Assembly: GCA_030704615.1 (NCBI GenBank)
Contig: CM060732.1
Coordinates: 81,243,171 to 81,307,170, forward strand
DNA length: 64,000 nucleotides
Source: Takakia lepidozioides
Taxonomy: Eukaryota > Streptophyta > Takakiopsida > Takakiales > Takakiaceae
Direction: 5' to 3'
Part shown: positions 1 to 10,535 of the stretch, piece after piece
Layout: every line of letters begins with the position of its first letter
Numbering within the stretch: the first letter of the stretch is position 1
Position numbers and translations under genes: made by a program
The notes under the pieces: generated by a model
Databases searched by the model: none
What the model was told of the DNA's origin: nothing
The model's input: the letters and a program-made list of their open reading frames with translations, nothing else

Positions 1-772
1 CAATCGACAACAAAAACGGATTCTCATCCTTGGGCCACAACTAGATGGCACCTCTCCAAAGCCAACACAAACAAAAGGGGGCCAGCAACACTTGCCCCAA
101 TGTTGCCCCTGTCTCTTTTCCTTCCTTGTTGAGCTCTCTTTTCAGTCAGGACAAACTTACAGAGACATACTCCCACTCTCCCCTCCCTTTGACACTATTA
201 CGTCTCTTTTTACTTCAATCCTTCTCAACAGATATAAACAAACATAATCAATGGAAGACAAGTTCCCTCCATCTCTCTATCCTCTTCCTTTGCATCTCTT
301 CTTTTTCTTCAACCCCTTCTCATACTTTGTTGATTTGTTCGTTCATAAAATCTCATCCTTTCGCCACAAGGCACCCGTTGCACACACGCTTGTTCAACAC
401 TTGTCAATTCTCTAACACACGATTGGATCTAGCCGGACTCCATGGAATCTTCAGATTCAAACCCTCTATAATCTACCAAGACTTGCACTTGAACTCACAC
501 TCAAACTGACATTCCAACTTGCATTTAACCTCGCACTCAAACTCAAACTCGCACTCAAACTTTCACTTTCATTTGGACTTGCACTCGAATTCTCATATTT
601 ACCATAATTCACACCCTCACATATACTCAGCAAATTTGTAACACTTAACATTCAACCAGACGTTAGACTCACAGTACCACTCCAAGAGCACTTCAATTAT
701 CTATGATACCACAAATTCAACCCCTCTGTTTGAGCCATGACTCACACTCAAACAGCCCTTCACCTCCATATG
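1..772. other. Non-coding stretch with degenerate short repeats
   Basis: I see no credible gene here. A 154-codon open frame on the plus strand (45-509) is rich in S, L, T, H and F and matches nothing I know; it follows from the pyrimidine-rich composition. Between about 483 and 600 the motif CACTCAAACT and close variants recur every 10-20 bases (for example cgcactcaaactcaaact), a small degenerate simple repeat. Confidence 0.5.
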
Positions 773-1381
773 TCATGCACGACCATGACTACTATCCATG
801 GTAGAATAGTTAATCTTCGTCATCATCATTGAGGCATCCTTGTTTGGGGAAAGATATAGAACTTGAAAGCAAGTGTTTGCTTGAATGCATGGATAGTTGT
901 GTCGATTGAGAAGTTGTATATTGATGTCTTTGCCGCCAAAGTACTCTAATCCAGTGATAAAAATAGCCAATCGAGACCTCTCAGCATAGGTCATTTGATC
1001 CACACAATCTCGAAACCAATTCTGTTGGAGGGGCAATATAGATACATCGAATCTGTACTTCCTCAAGAAATCACTTGCTTCAATTGCACAAGCGCCATTG
1101 AATATAACACGTATTGTATCAGGAGATATGCCTTTCAAACGGTCTTTCATTCGATCCTTCATGGTGGGTGCACATGGTGCTTGTTCCACAACCATGTAAA
1201 ACCCCTCTTGCATTGCCTTCACAATCAAATTGCGTCCATTGAAAAGATGACTCCAAACAATGGCTCCAATCTTGTGCTCCACTTCAGATTCCCAAATTTC
1301 TTCTGTCATATTGAAATCCGAGAATGTCCAAGCCAAGTCTTCATGCGTCTCATCCTCTTGTAGTCTTTGAATCAATTTCAT
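773..1381 (-). CDS. Unrecognised 202-codon ORF, possibly part of a decayed minus-strand gene
   Basis: Open frame of 202 codons starting MKLIQRLQEDETHEDLAW. Composition is protein-like (mixed charged and hydrophobic residues, three Cys, several aromatic residues), and the AT-rich flanks could be introns. I recognise no domain. It lies on the same strand as the other broken frames up to 8.4 kb, so it may be a downstream exon of the same locus, or a separate host gene fragment. The start is simply the first Met of the frame. Function unknown. Confidence 0.35.
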   Translation of the reverse strand: MKLIQRLQEDETHEDLAWTFSDFNMTEEIWESEVEHKIGAIVWSHLFNGRNLIVKAMQEGFYMVVEQAPCAPTMKDRMKDRLKGISPDTIRVIFNGACAIEASDFLRKYRFDVSILPLQQNWFRDCVDQMTYAERSRLAIFITGLEYFGGKDINIQLLNRHNYPCIQANTCFQVLYLSPNKDASMMMTKINYSTMDSSHGRA

Positions 1382-1943
1382 TGCCTCCTCTCTTGATTTT
1401 CTAAGGCAATTTAAGATTGACCATTTTGTAGCCCAGCCCAGTCAAAAATCACGTTCTAAATCCTTTTTCATTTTGGACTCCACACCAACGGACATGTTTT
1501 TGGACCCGGGGACTTGGTCACAAAACATGACCAAAGTTGCGAATGAAAAAGGTCTTGAGACTTCCAATTCGTTCGATGCGAGCATAAAGATCAAATGCCC
1601 TAGCATTTTGGCCTGCAATATACACAAACAAATAGTAAGAATCAACAATGATATCTAACATTCAAACACAACTGGGTGTATCTTCAAAAATAATTCATGC
1701 ATGTCAATAAAACAAATGACTTTGCAATCCAAATCTCACCGCATCCAATTGAATGTCTATGCGTATGACCTCAGAATCCAATTTTGGATGCAACAACTTT
1801 CCTTGAAGATTGTCAGGATATTCAAATATGGAATTGTAGCTTTGTGAACCAACAACAAAATCATCAGTCTTTGCTAGTACAATTCAAGTTTGTCATAAAA
1901 TACAAAAAGCACAAAAAACATCCCTAAGTATGCAAAATGTGCA

Positions 1944-2540
1944 TCAAAGCAAATGATTACAAATAATCTTAAGACATGAAAAAAGTTTATGTTTAGTGCT
2001 TACGAAAGAGGTGGACCAAAATTGCTTCCTGCAAGTATTTGTAAGCCATGCATCACGCAAATCATCTTCATCGATAGTCAATCTTTCTGCAATGCCGCTG
2101 GAATGAATAAATTCAACATTTGGTCTATAGCAAGCTCTTTGATGTTTGATCTCATTCCATTGAAGGTTGAAAGCTTGAAGCTCCTTCGTTTGGGTCACCT
2201 TGAAAAACAACACGGAAATTTCAACAACTTCGAAATGTCCAATTCTAAGTGAAAGCAAGCTTACAAAATTAAATACGATCATGACAGTGCATGAACTCAC
2301 CGGAATCTTGGTAATACTTATGTTGGAAAAGCCCAACCATCTTTTGTAGGGCTTGAAAACAATTTCACTCATATAATACCAATCTCCAAGGCTGCTAGTC
2401 GGAATATTGCCACTTGATTGTTCCATCAATCCAAACGAAGACACATCACTGTTTAATCCCACGGTGTGAAGGGTCGTAGAAGGCCTTACCCCATTTGAAC
2501 CTAACACGCTTTGGTACTTGTGATGTACTATCAGCTTCAA
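1944..2540 (-). CDS. Unrecognised minus-strand ORF, probably two exons read through an intron
   Basis: The 198-codon frame probably fuses exon and intron. Residues of the acidic, hydrophilic part (IDEDDLRDAW, CYRPNVEFIHSSGIAERL) look like real protein. The central hydrophobic stretch VMIVFNFVSLLSL follows a good donor (GTGAGTTCATG, near 2302) and precedes a possible acceptor (tttttcaag before GTGACCC, near 2206). The 3' side also has a possible donor close to the codons for LFRKH. Family not recognised. It sits directly downstream of the 2537-3420 frame on the same strand and may continue it. Confidence 0.35.
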   Translation of the reverse strand: MKLIVHHKYQSVLGSNGVRPSTTLHTVGLNSDVSSFGLMEQSSGNIPTSSLGDWYYMSEIVFKPYKRWLGFSNISITKIPVSSCTVMIVFNFVSLLSLRIGHFEVVEISVLFFKVTQTKELQAFNLQWNEIKHQRACYRPNVEFIHSSGIAERLTIDEDDLRDAWLTNTCRKQFWSTSFVSTKHKLFSCLKIICNHLL

Positions 2541-3420
2541 TTTGAGATGTTGTCATACCATAAGGCCTTTGGACCCTTCGAACATCTTGGGGCACTTGAG
2601 TGAGATGAACATCTTGAACTTATGACGGGGCCATATGAGAATGAGGACAGAGATTGAGAATCTTCAATCTCCATAGGTTTGATTTGTACACTACCACATC
2701 GCCGTCCATGGGCATTGGACTTTGTTTCATTCTCAACCTCTTTACACCTTCTATCCCTCTTCTTAGGTGGATTTCTTAGGAATTGTTGATAAGCAACAAT
2801 TCCATCACTTGGGAATGTGCTTACATCAGGAACATATGACACCTCGCTGTTATCAGGGATATAAACAACAAATGTTGTTGCTGCCAATTGGCCCCATAGA
2901 GCCCCACGTTTTCGGATCAATGGCTCTAGAAAACATTTGTCTGTTGCTCTCCTGGTCCGTTTGAAACAACACTGTCATACGTGGTGTAGGTGTTTGACGA
3001 TGAGGCTCAAGTTGTGCAAAGTGGGCAGCAATCTGAAACTCCACTGTTCCAAGACAGAATGGCTCGGGATAGATTTGCCCACCCCACTGAAGGTTTGCTT
3101 TGAGAGAGACCAAAACAACTGGGTTGTCTGGAACCCAGTTGGAAATCAATGGCATCAAAGCCTCACGATAGGTTGACCACTCTGTTGACCTTGGAAGCAT
3201 ATGGATGTGCCGTTGAATATCTTTGGGAGGCACATTAGAAGATGCTTGAGGCTGTCTTCTTCGTTGTGTTCTCGACTCACAAATATTTTGAGGAACAGAA
3301 ACATTCAAGTCATTGACAGTGTCAATTTGAGTACAAAGACTTGGTACATTTGCCATAGCTTGGACGCCATGACCTTGGCCTTGGGGTGGTGCTGGTACAT
3401 TTAATCTTGAAGAAGATCCA
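2537..3420 (-). pseudogene. Unrecognised minus-strand coding region with one frameshift
   Basis: Two overlapping minus-strand frames read as one protein broken by a frameshift near 2890-2930. The first (from about 3420 to 2853) contains QMFSRAIDPKTWGSMGPIG. The second (2920-2537) repeats the same junction as KRGALWGQLAATTFVVYIP and goes on to a basic stretch, NPPKKRDRRCKEVE, resembling a nuclear localisation signal. The 5' end is Pro/Gln-rich (APPQGQGHG), typical of disordered N-termini. No catalytic motif or known family was recognised. Its position downstream of the integrase-core gene on the same strand is compatible with one larger mobile element, but nothing proves that. Confidence 0.4.
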
Positions 3421-3675
3421 AATCTGGGTGGATATGCAAAACGCTCACCCTCTTGTCGAATATGCCCTACAAATGCACTTATTTGACACGGGATTGTGGC
3501 AAGTTCGGTATTGAAGAATCCTCAGTGTTTTGTGATGCACAGTCAGGGTCAATATCCTGCAAGTGATGCGTCCAATCTTCATCTTGTTTGGACATTTCTA
3601 TATCGTGCACGCCTTTGTGAACCTGCCAAAAAAGTAAGAATTGAGATCCATTGAGATCTGTTCATTCCAAAGAAA

Positions 3676-4740
3676 CTAAGTCAAAATTAGTCTATATGTA
3701 GGTAGAGGTATCGTCATGAGGTAGTTTCCCTGTTTGGTATACCTACAGAGGTATAGCGTTTGATTTACAAATAAATTTTGTTGTCCTTGAAAGCTAGTGA
3801 AATCTCACATATATTTTAGGGTTTATCCAATGCCATGTTAAGGTTTAGAAACATCCACAACATTACGCAACTAGCAATAAGAAAGTGGGTAAGGTAACAT
3901 GTGTTCACTAATTTGGGCATTCATATGGTCTTATGCGGATACGTCTGAACTTTTGCTATGTGGGAAGTCATTTTTCAGCTGCGACCAGGGGCATATAGAC
4001 TGAATTATCTTAGGTTTCTTTGTCTTCCAGACACTATATCTCTGTAGGTACACCAAACATGACTATTACCTCTTAACGATACCTCTACATGATATAGCAT
4101 GATTTATCTTGAGTTTCTTTGTCTATCAGGCGTTATACCTCTGTAGGTATACTAAACAGAGCAACTACCTCATAACGATACCTCAACCTGCATATAGGCT
4201 GGTTTGACCAAGTTTCTTTGTAAATCAGGTGCTATACCTCTGGTGGTATACTAAACAGGGCTACTGTCTCATGATGATACCTCCACATAAATATAGATTA
4301 ATTTGGCCAACTTTTCTTGTAAAATGAAGTACTATACCTCTGTAGATATACCAAACAGGGCTACAACCTAATGACGATACCTCTACTAGTATATATAACT
4401 AAGTTTCTTTGTCAATCAAGTGTTACACCTTTGCCGGTATACTAATCAGGGCTACTACCTCATGACAATATCTCTACATAAATATACACTGATTTTGATA
4501 TCAAATTTATTTGTAAATCAAACGCTATACCTCTATAGGTATAGCAAACAGGGAAACTACCTCATGACGATACCCCTACCTATATATAGTCTAGTCTCTT
4601 TGGAATCAAGCGCTATACCTCTGTGAGTATACCAAACAGGGCTAGTACCCAATGACGATACCTCTACCTACATATAGACTAATTTACCAAAGCTAATTAA
4701 GTTCCGTTGTAATCAAGCGCTATACCGCTACACTTGTGCA
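3676..4740. repeat. Tandem array of ~95-105 bp units with one inverted unit
   Basis: About seven degenerate direct copies run from roughly 4005 to 4740. Each has the order TTTCTTTGTNAATCA, GCTATACCTCTGTAGGTATAC, AAACAGGGCTACTACC, TCATGACGATACCTCTAC, then a short AT-rich tail ending near ATATAGACT. A further copy at about 3685-3776 is in the opposite orientation (it starts ctatatgtaggtagaggtatc) and is closest to the unit at 4509-4600. Copies differ by 10-25% by eye. No gene lies inside. The core ATACCTCTGTA also appears singly in the 7596-8216 duplication. Confidence 0.85.
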
Positions 4741-5564
4741 AATGGCCTCCATTTAATAGAGGTTGTCATGAAACTTGACTTGGGCATCAAAAAGTAGACT
4801 CCTAACCTATCATGCCAAGTGATACCATTCATCATCATACCTATCATACCTATCATCATCATGCCAAGTCTAAGGTTGTTGACCACTTATGTGAGAAAAA
4901 CAAATGTTACATGGAAGCATAAAAATTCTACTTTGTGGTTGTACATGCTACATTAGTGTTCCAGAACCTGGAGAGATAGACCTCTCGGTGGCTATGGACC
5001 TTTGCAGCAGTTGGAGAAACCATGACTCCAATCAACAAAACACAAGTTATCATATTTGAAACCCAAGCTACATGGCATATAAGAGACAAGGGTGCAGCTA
5101 TTAGTCTTGGTTGAGTATTTGTGTCTCCATGAGTGTATATTCAGAATTTTATTACTGTATGCAAAATTCTTAAATTATGAATAGAGGGTTCTTGAAAATG
5201 AGACAAGTTGGCCATCATTGTCCCATATGTGGGGCAGACAAAGATTGTTGGAGAGAAAAGGCGGCCTCGTGAGCCTCACGTTGTGCACTTCCCAATGAAA
5301 CCCAACAACTTCATAGCCCTCCAGAGATTGTGCTTCCCAGGTCCTGCCCCCAAGTAGTCAGGTTGGGAGATGATAATGGTTTAGGGTGTATGGTTCAGTA
5401 TGGACAATAGATATGATGAAGGGAAAAAATGATTTTTATTAAACAGAAATCCTCAAAGTACATGACATAAAACAATTATTTTTTAACGTGATTGTCCTAC
5501 TTGTTCACTTAATCACAATTACATTCAAGAGCTTGTGTAATTGAAAGTTGGAGAGCTTCCCTTC
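4741..5564. other. No gene seen
   Basis: Mixed-composition sequence with a short repeat of catcataccta at about 4830-4865. No frame, RNA gene or element end was recognised. Confidence 0.5.
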
Positions 5565-5900
5565 TTAACATGGTATTACCAATGAGGTCCAATTGGTCAA
5601 AATATTTATGTTCATGCGTTGCCAAACCACAATACCGAGACTACATGTAGTAGTGGAGATGAAAACAAGAGATCGAATCCTTCCCAACCTTTCTAATTTC
5701 ATAAGCTTGTGCACGGACACGAACCATGTCAGGAATGAGTTCAGCTCCTTTGGTGGGAAGGTCATGCAAACCACCTGCACATCGCCACCTTTGATTCCCA
5801 CGAGGCCCCAAGTCTTGGTTACCAATGTGTTGGGGACTTCCCTAAATCGTGGGTCATCAACAAGGTGGCTGGTCCATCTACATAATCAAATACATCACCA
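5565..5900 (-). CDS. Probable downstream exon of the integrase-core gene (C-terminal extension)
   Basis: A minus-strand frame reads DDPRFREVPNTLVTKTWGLV and on through GGDVQVVCMTFPPKELNSFL before a stop at 5565. It is well composed and directly follows the integrase C-terminal exon (5970-6209), separated by a short AT-rich gap with stops, as for an intron. I do not recognise the domain. Joining it to the integrase gene is inference from strand, spacing and the absence of an alternative start. Confidence 0.4.
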
Positions 5901-5969
5901 CATTAGAATAACATTCCAATGTAAATTGTAGCTTAACAATGAAAGTACAAACAAGAGAAAACCATGAGC

Positions 5970-6209
5970 TTACCCATGCAAACATTCATACTCGCGAAAG
6001 AAACGAGCAGAAACATGTGATCGACGATATCGACCGTTTTCATTAATCGTGCGAACTTGATGTCCATTCCAAATCTTCACGTATTCATCAACAGCTTCTT
6101 GTACTATGGGCATATATACGTGAATAAAAGATTCTCGTTGCCACGGATCGTCCATATCCAATAATCCATCATTGACCATTGCCTGGACGCAATTTTTGTA
6201 GTAGAACAT
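5970..6209 (-). pseudogene. Integrase-core (rve-like) gene: C-terminal part of the catalytic region
   Basis: Reads NDGLLDMDDPWQRESFIHVY, then IVQEAVDEYVKIWNGHQVRT. From memory this matches the end of the integrase-core protein family found in animals, fungi and plants (a GLLDP..., ...F...YVF/LPRI..., ...W..HP.RT pattern just before the end of the core). The frame stops after ECLHG where an intron or decay begins. It belongs with the exons at 6512-6834, 6943-7589 and 8203-8377 on the same strand. The host role of such proteins is unknown; they are generally taken to be transposase-derived. Confidence 0.65.
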
Positions 6210-6479
6210 TACCTTCTCCCATAGATGCCACCAAAAGTGTTCAATCCTCTAATGTGGTGATCACACCACACAAAATATTAGAAATATGCACAACATCACA
6301 CACTCAATGATTAATAGAGATGAACCGAAAAATATAAAGTTGATATGCAAGATAGAATTGTATAGAGCACTAACCTGATTGTGTGTGGAAGACCCAATCA
6401 AGTACGGATTGGGTGTTTCAGAACGTGTGGTTCAATGTGTTGTTTTATGAGAGTCTTTTGAAAATGGTTTTTTCTTTCT

Positions 6480-6834
6480 TGTTTCTTGCAACGTTCAATT
6501 TGTCATAAGCTGCACCACGAATTACACACATGTTTTAGTTTGCCTACAATTTTGTGCGATATGTAATGCAAGCAAACGTCTTGCATGTGTATCTTCAAAG
6601 AACATTAAGATGCATGAGATAAAATACTTACAGTCAATGTGCCATAGAGCCATAGGCATTGTACCGAGTCCTCCGAATTGCCTGTGCCCTTCTCCTACGC
6701 TCATAATGGTAGGGTGAGATGATTTTCAAAGCTTCCCCCACCTTCCTTCGAGGAATCTGCAAATTTGACCTCCTTAAGGCAGATTGCATTGTTCTCATTC
6801 CCCACTTTGTCCCATTCTCTTCAATAGGAAGTAA
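6480..6834 (-). pseudogene. Integrase-core (rve-like) gene: helix-turn-helix region and first catalytic Asp
   Basis: From about 6834 downward the frame reads KWGMRTMQSALRRSNLQIPR, then RRKVGEALKIISPYHYERRR, the DNA-binding helix region seen ahead of the core. After a frameshift near 6650 it reads PMALWHIDCK, which carries the first catalytic Asp (ALWHID in the family). A perfect plant donor, GTAAGT, follows the Asp codon at about 6630. A likely acceptor near 6512 (tggtgcag) resumes with SYDKLNVARNKKEK, matching the family's D-G-N-H-K-L. The frame then stops, and the middle of the core with the second Asp is not visible. Non-functional as it stands. Confidence 0.65.
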
Positions 6835-6942
6835 CTATTGAATATTTTTACACAAGCGTCAGAAGGGTTAGTTTGAAATCGCAGCTGATTGGTGAACACA
6901 TATACGATACAAATAAGAAATATGCAAAGATAGAATAATACC

Positions 6943-7589
6943 TTAGTTTGCCTCATAGTAGGTTAGCAAGCTGCTTGTCACCTCTTTTCGCAACTTGCGG
7001 CGATGCACCTTCCAGTGATCCTTGCCATCCCCATAGATTCTCTTCAAACGTGCCAAGTCTTGTTTGTAACCCCTAATTGGTTTGCACTGAGCAAGTTTTT
7101 TCCTCACCCACTTACTAGTCGCATTCGCACCCACGACATCATCCAAGGTCTTAGCTGATAAATCGCCCCTTCCCCATTTGCGAATCCCGAAGTGGTCGTA
7201 CACATCTTCATCGAACAATATTGCCAACAATGGTGCTCGCTTCTTCTTGCTCTCCATGGCCATAGAACCACCCTGTGCCATTTCCCACATTCGCTCCGTT
7301 TTCAATTTGAACCTGTAACGCGCCTTGTTGTCGTGTACCCTATTTCTCTTATCTGCATCCCCATAGATCTACATGTCCGTCCTATGGTAATTCTGCTTTC
7401 TCTTCTTCCCATCCGTAGGGCGACCTGGCTTACCTGGAAGGAGGCAAGGACCTCCACACTTCACCACAAGGTGGTTGTGGAAGTTATGCTTGTCCTTCTG
7501 ACCCATGGAAGGTCCTTCGCCGCAGATCAAACAAAACCAATGTCCATTCTCCCGTTTGTAGTGCACCTCCTCTTGTGCAAACGATCCAT
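6943..7589 (-). pseudogene. Integrase-core gene: exon 2 with zinc finger, one in-frame stop
   Basis: A single frame from 7589 to 6943 is broken only by TAG at 7369-7371. It starts GSFAQEEVHYKRENGHWFCL and contains C-L-I-C followed by H-N-F-H-N-H, a C2H2-type zinc finger, then basic linker segments (GKKRKQNYH, ESKKKRAP) and a Lys/Arg-rich helical part ending LLTYYEAN. Splicing from exon 1 at 8203 to 7589 keeps the frame (acceptor ttatttag). The stop could come from CAG or TGG by one transition. A DNA-binding zinc finger ahead of an integrase core fits a transposase-derived protein. Confidence 0.6.
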
Positions 7590-8202
7590 CTAAATAACAT
7601 AGATAGTGGATGTGTGAAATTAGGCATACTAGGGTTTTAGAAATGGAGATTTCACCTACATAATGATACCTTTGTAAAGATATTTGTCTCTAGGCATCTA
7701 TTATACTTTTGTGTTACCACTACACCTATCTTACACATAATGCTAATACCTCTGTACAGAAAAAGACACATTTTAATACCTCTGTGGAAGTAAAGACGTT
7801 GCATACAATCCAAGCAATAAAAGAATGAAAATGTACTTGAAACTAGGAGTCCCCTAGGAGTCCCAAGAGTTGTAAGTAAGCATGAACTTACTTCCTCGTC
7901 CTCCTAACATAGATAGTGGATGTGTGAAATTAGGCATACTAGGGTTTTAGAAATGGAGATTTCACCTACATAATGATACCTTTGTAAAGATATTTGTCTC
8001 TAGGCATCTATTATACTTTTGTGTTTACCACTACACCTATCTTACACATAATGCTAATACCTCTGTACAGAAAAAGACACATTTTAATACCTCTGTGGAA
8101 GTAAAGACGTTGCATACAATCCAAGCAATAAAAGAATGAAAATGTACTTGAAACTAGGAGTCCCCTAGGAGTCCCAAGAGTTGTAAGTAAGCATGAACTT
8201 AC
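7590..8202 (-). other. Intron 1 of the integrase-core gene, doubled by tandem duplication
   Basis: The minus-strand donor GTAAGT sits at 8202-8197 and the acceptor AG at 7591-7590. Joining 8203 to 7589 gives an uninterrupted frame (GRG then N then GSFAQ). Nearly the whole intron consists of the two 310-bp copies at 7596-8216, so the donor exists twice, at 8202-8201 and again at 7891-7890. The ancestral intron would have been about 300 bases. Confidence 0.7.
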
Positions 8203-8216
8203 TTCCTCGTCCTCCT
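7596..8216. repeat. Near-perfect 310-bp tandem duplication
   Basis: Copy 1 (7596-7905) and copy 2 (7906-8216) both begin aacatagatagtggatgtgt and end cttcctcgtcctcct. The only difference I find is one extra T in copy 2 (tgtgttta against tgtgtta), making it 311 bp. Such identity points to a recent duplication, or to an assembly artefact of the same kind. Confidence 0.95.
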
Positions 8217-8377
8217 GGCACTCCTCGCCCTCCTCCTGTTAGCGCCAGGTCTGTCGAGGTAATAGGAGGTGTTACGACGTCACTGTTTGCTACAACAGAC
8301 ACAACCAAAGATAAAGGGGCTTCATGACGTCTTGATTTCAATTTGATACGCTTCCCTGTTTTGTTGGATCTTCCCAT
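8203..8377 (-). CDS. Integrase-core gene: exon 1
   Basis: The ATG at 8377 opens MGRSNKTGKRIKLKSRRHEA, a strongly basic start that looks like a nuclear localisation signal, followed by a Gly/Arg-rich end (GGGRGVPGGRG). The exon ends at 8203 before a consensus GTAAGT donor. This is the most upstream coding exon I can find on this strand; the sequence above it is AT-rich with no further frame. Whether this is the true start depends on the absence of an earlier exon. Confidence 0.5.
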
Positions 8378-8399
8378 TTAGATACCTTCATGTCTCCTG

Positions 8400-9159
8400 A
8401 AAAAAACAATGTTGTTTGAAAAGCTCGGTGCTCCGAGCTCGTAGCACTGGATCTCTATTCCTGTCTCCACATAAAGACAATGTTGTTATAGGGCAGAGAA
8501 CACACCCTGAAGTTGTCTATTGCTGCCTGCAGGCTCTTGAGATGTGGATCTCCTTTTTGCAGATTGGCTAGCAACCTAAGCTTGCAGAGACAATAAACAC
8601 TCAACATAAACACTGACCATCAACCTAAGCTTAATTCCAAGCATTACAGACCAGCCATGACACAAATACTAACCCCTTCACTCCAATTGTTCTTCATGTG
8701 TTTTGTTCACAGATTAGTTTACCAGTTAGGGCCTTCTAAAGAATACAAGCACTGCTGCAAACACAGTTGTTGGCTATCAAAGTGGTTCAAGTTACACCAT
8801 TCCAATGCAAATGACACTAGAAACAGATCAATTGAATGAAATGACACTGACAGGTTGAGTCCGAGTACAAGTGCTCAAAAATTAAGAATGGTTGCTCGAT
8901 TCAAGCAACTTAGTTTTTGTAAGCTGTATAACTAGCATGAATGAGGTTCACTTGTAGAGTCAGGCACATTTAGCACGAGAAAAATGAAGCCAACCAGCTC
9001 CCTAAACTCCTTTCCTAACATTGTTACCCATGTTGAGCACCACATCTGAAATAAGACTGTCTCAAATTGATTCAGATATGTACCTTGTCACGAGTGGTGC
9101 ATGTAGCTTCCCTGTACCCACAGTAAACCCTAATTATTGTTACAATTTGCTCAAAGGGT
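8400..9159. other. No gene seen
   Basis: No recognisable coding frame, RNA or element boundary. It presumably includes the 5' flank of the minus-strand gene above, but I see no clear TATA box. Confidence 0.4.
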
Positions 9160-9720
9160 TTAGTTAGAAATCAGTGGACTCCAGCCATATTGTCCCACAC
9201 TCCCTTTTGCATCCTGGATACCCCCACATTTGGCATACATGTCCACAAGGGCATTTTCAAGAATGATACTTGGTACAATCCCAACTTTCCTGATGTTAGC
9301 ATAGACCTCTTTGTCATTTTCTAGGGCTGCTACGCATTGTGAAGGCAACCAAATGTTACCTAGTTGGGTTTTTATCTCTTTCAACATCATTTGCTCATAG
9401 GTCTCCAAAGCCTCCATCCCACAACCATGTTGGGCATATCCTACAATCAGTGCGAACTCCATGACACCACATCTTGTTTAGCCATATTGTCAAAGACTCC
9501 CTTTGCATGTCAGCTTTCATATCAGCACATGGACTTCTTTGCCCTTTTCCAGGGCTGCTAGGCTTGCATACGCATTGCAAAGGCAAACAAATGTTACTTG
9601 GTTGGGCTGTACCCCTTTCAGCATCATTTGCTCATAGGTCTCCAAGCCTTCATCCTACAACCATGCGGCATATCCTGCAATCATTGCACTCCATGATACC
9701 ACATCTTGCGGTAGAAGACC
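9160..9720 (-). pseudogene. PPR gene fragment (PLS class), decayed
   Basis: The minus strand reads ALIVGYAQHGCGMEALETYE and, further on, ENALVDMYAKCGGIQDAKGS, the unmistakable P-L-S pentatricopeptide pattern (GYAQ-G...EAL..., ALVDMYAKCG...A...). PPR proteins bind organelle RNA, usually for editing, splicing or stability. Frames change near 9440-9480 and again near 9600, and the motif for the first repeat recurs out of frame up to about 9700. No start codon, transit peptide or C-terminal DYW domain is present. It is a dispersed fragment like those at 26.7-28.3 kb. Confidence 0.8.
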
Positions 9721-9899
9721 TTAGTTCAAAACACAGGAGAAATGGAGACATACCCTTCGAGTTGGAATCATGCCGCTCGTAGCCCACCACCTTGCACACC
9801 TGCTGTCGTTGCAATGTCTGAACAGGCAACCCCCTCTTATGGTTATTCTTTCCTAAAGTCCTCTCATAGGTAATGGCACCATAACACTGGTTGTTCACT

Positions 9900-10535
9900 G
9901 CAAGTACGAAGCCTTCTCATATCTTCAAAACAACTCCGTATCTAGCTCAAGGATTTTAGAAAAGAGCTCAAAAGGTTCATAGCAAAAGAGTGGCCCTCAC
10001 TTGCACCCGTCCCAAGAAAATTGTTTTCCTGAGGATGTGCGAGGTGACTGGCAAATGCTATAGCTATCCAAAATGAACCAATAAGTAGTCGGGTCCGAGG
10101 GAATACGACCAACCTAATTGGCTACCATTATGTAAGGGAGTCAAAAGTGTAGACCACTTGAGCCAAAAATCACCTAAGTGTCTGTGCGGGAAGGGGTTGT
10201 CAAATTTACAACACAGCTGAAGCCAACATCACTGGTTCCTTGGGAAGATATCACATAGAAGATACCTTAAAGTCTCTTCTTCCTAGAAGATGTGACAATA
10301 GCCATTGTTCTGCTATTTCTCCCTAGTTCATGTAGTGCAAAGGCAGCAGCTCACTTGCCAGCATTGAACATTTAGGGTAAACCATTTGCATCCTCTTCTA
10401 TACATGGCATGATGAAAAGCTTCTCATCAGAGCCCTCGAGAAATTTTGGAAACATTGGCTCGAAACTACAAAAACCTGAATTGCTTCGAGGAACAAAGCC
10501 TAGGCTCACTTTGAGAATCCGCGTATTAATCGACA
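9900..10535. other. No gene seen
   Basis: Mixed-composition sequence without a supportable frame or repeat. Confidence 0.4.

Noticed and set aside
45-509. 154-codon plus-strand ORF
   Set aside because: Pyrimidine-rich low-complexity product with no domain; composition alone explains it.
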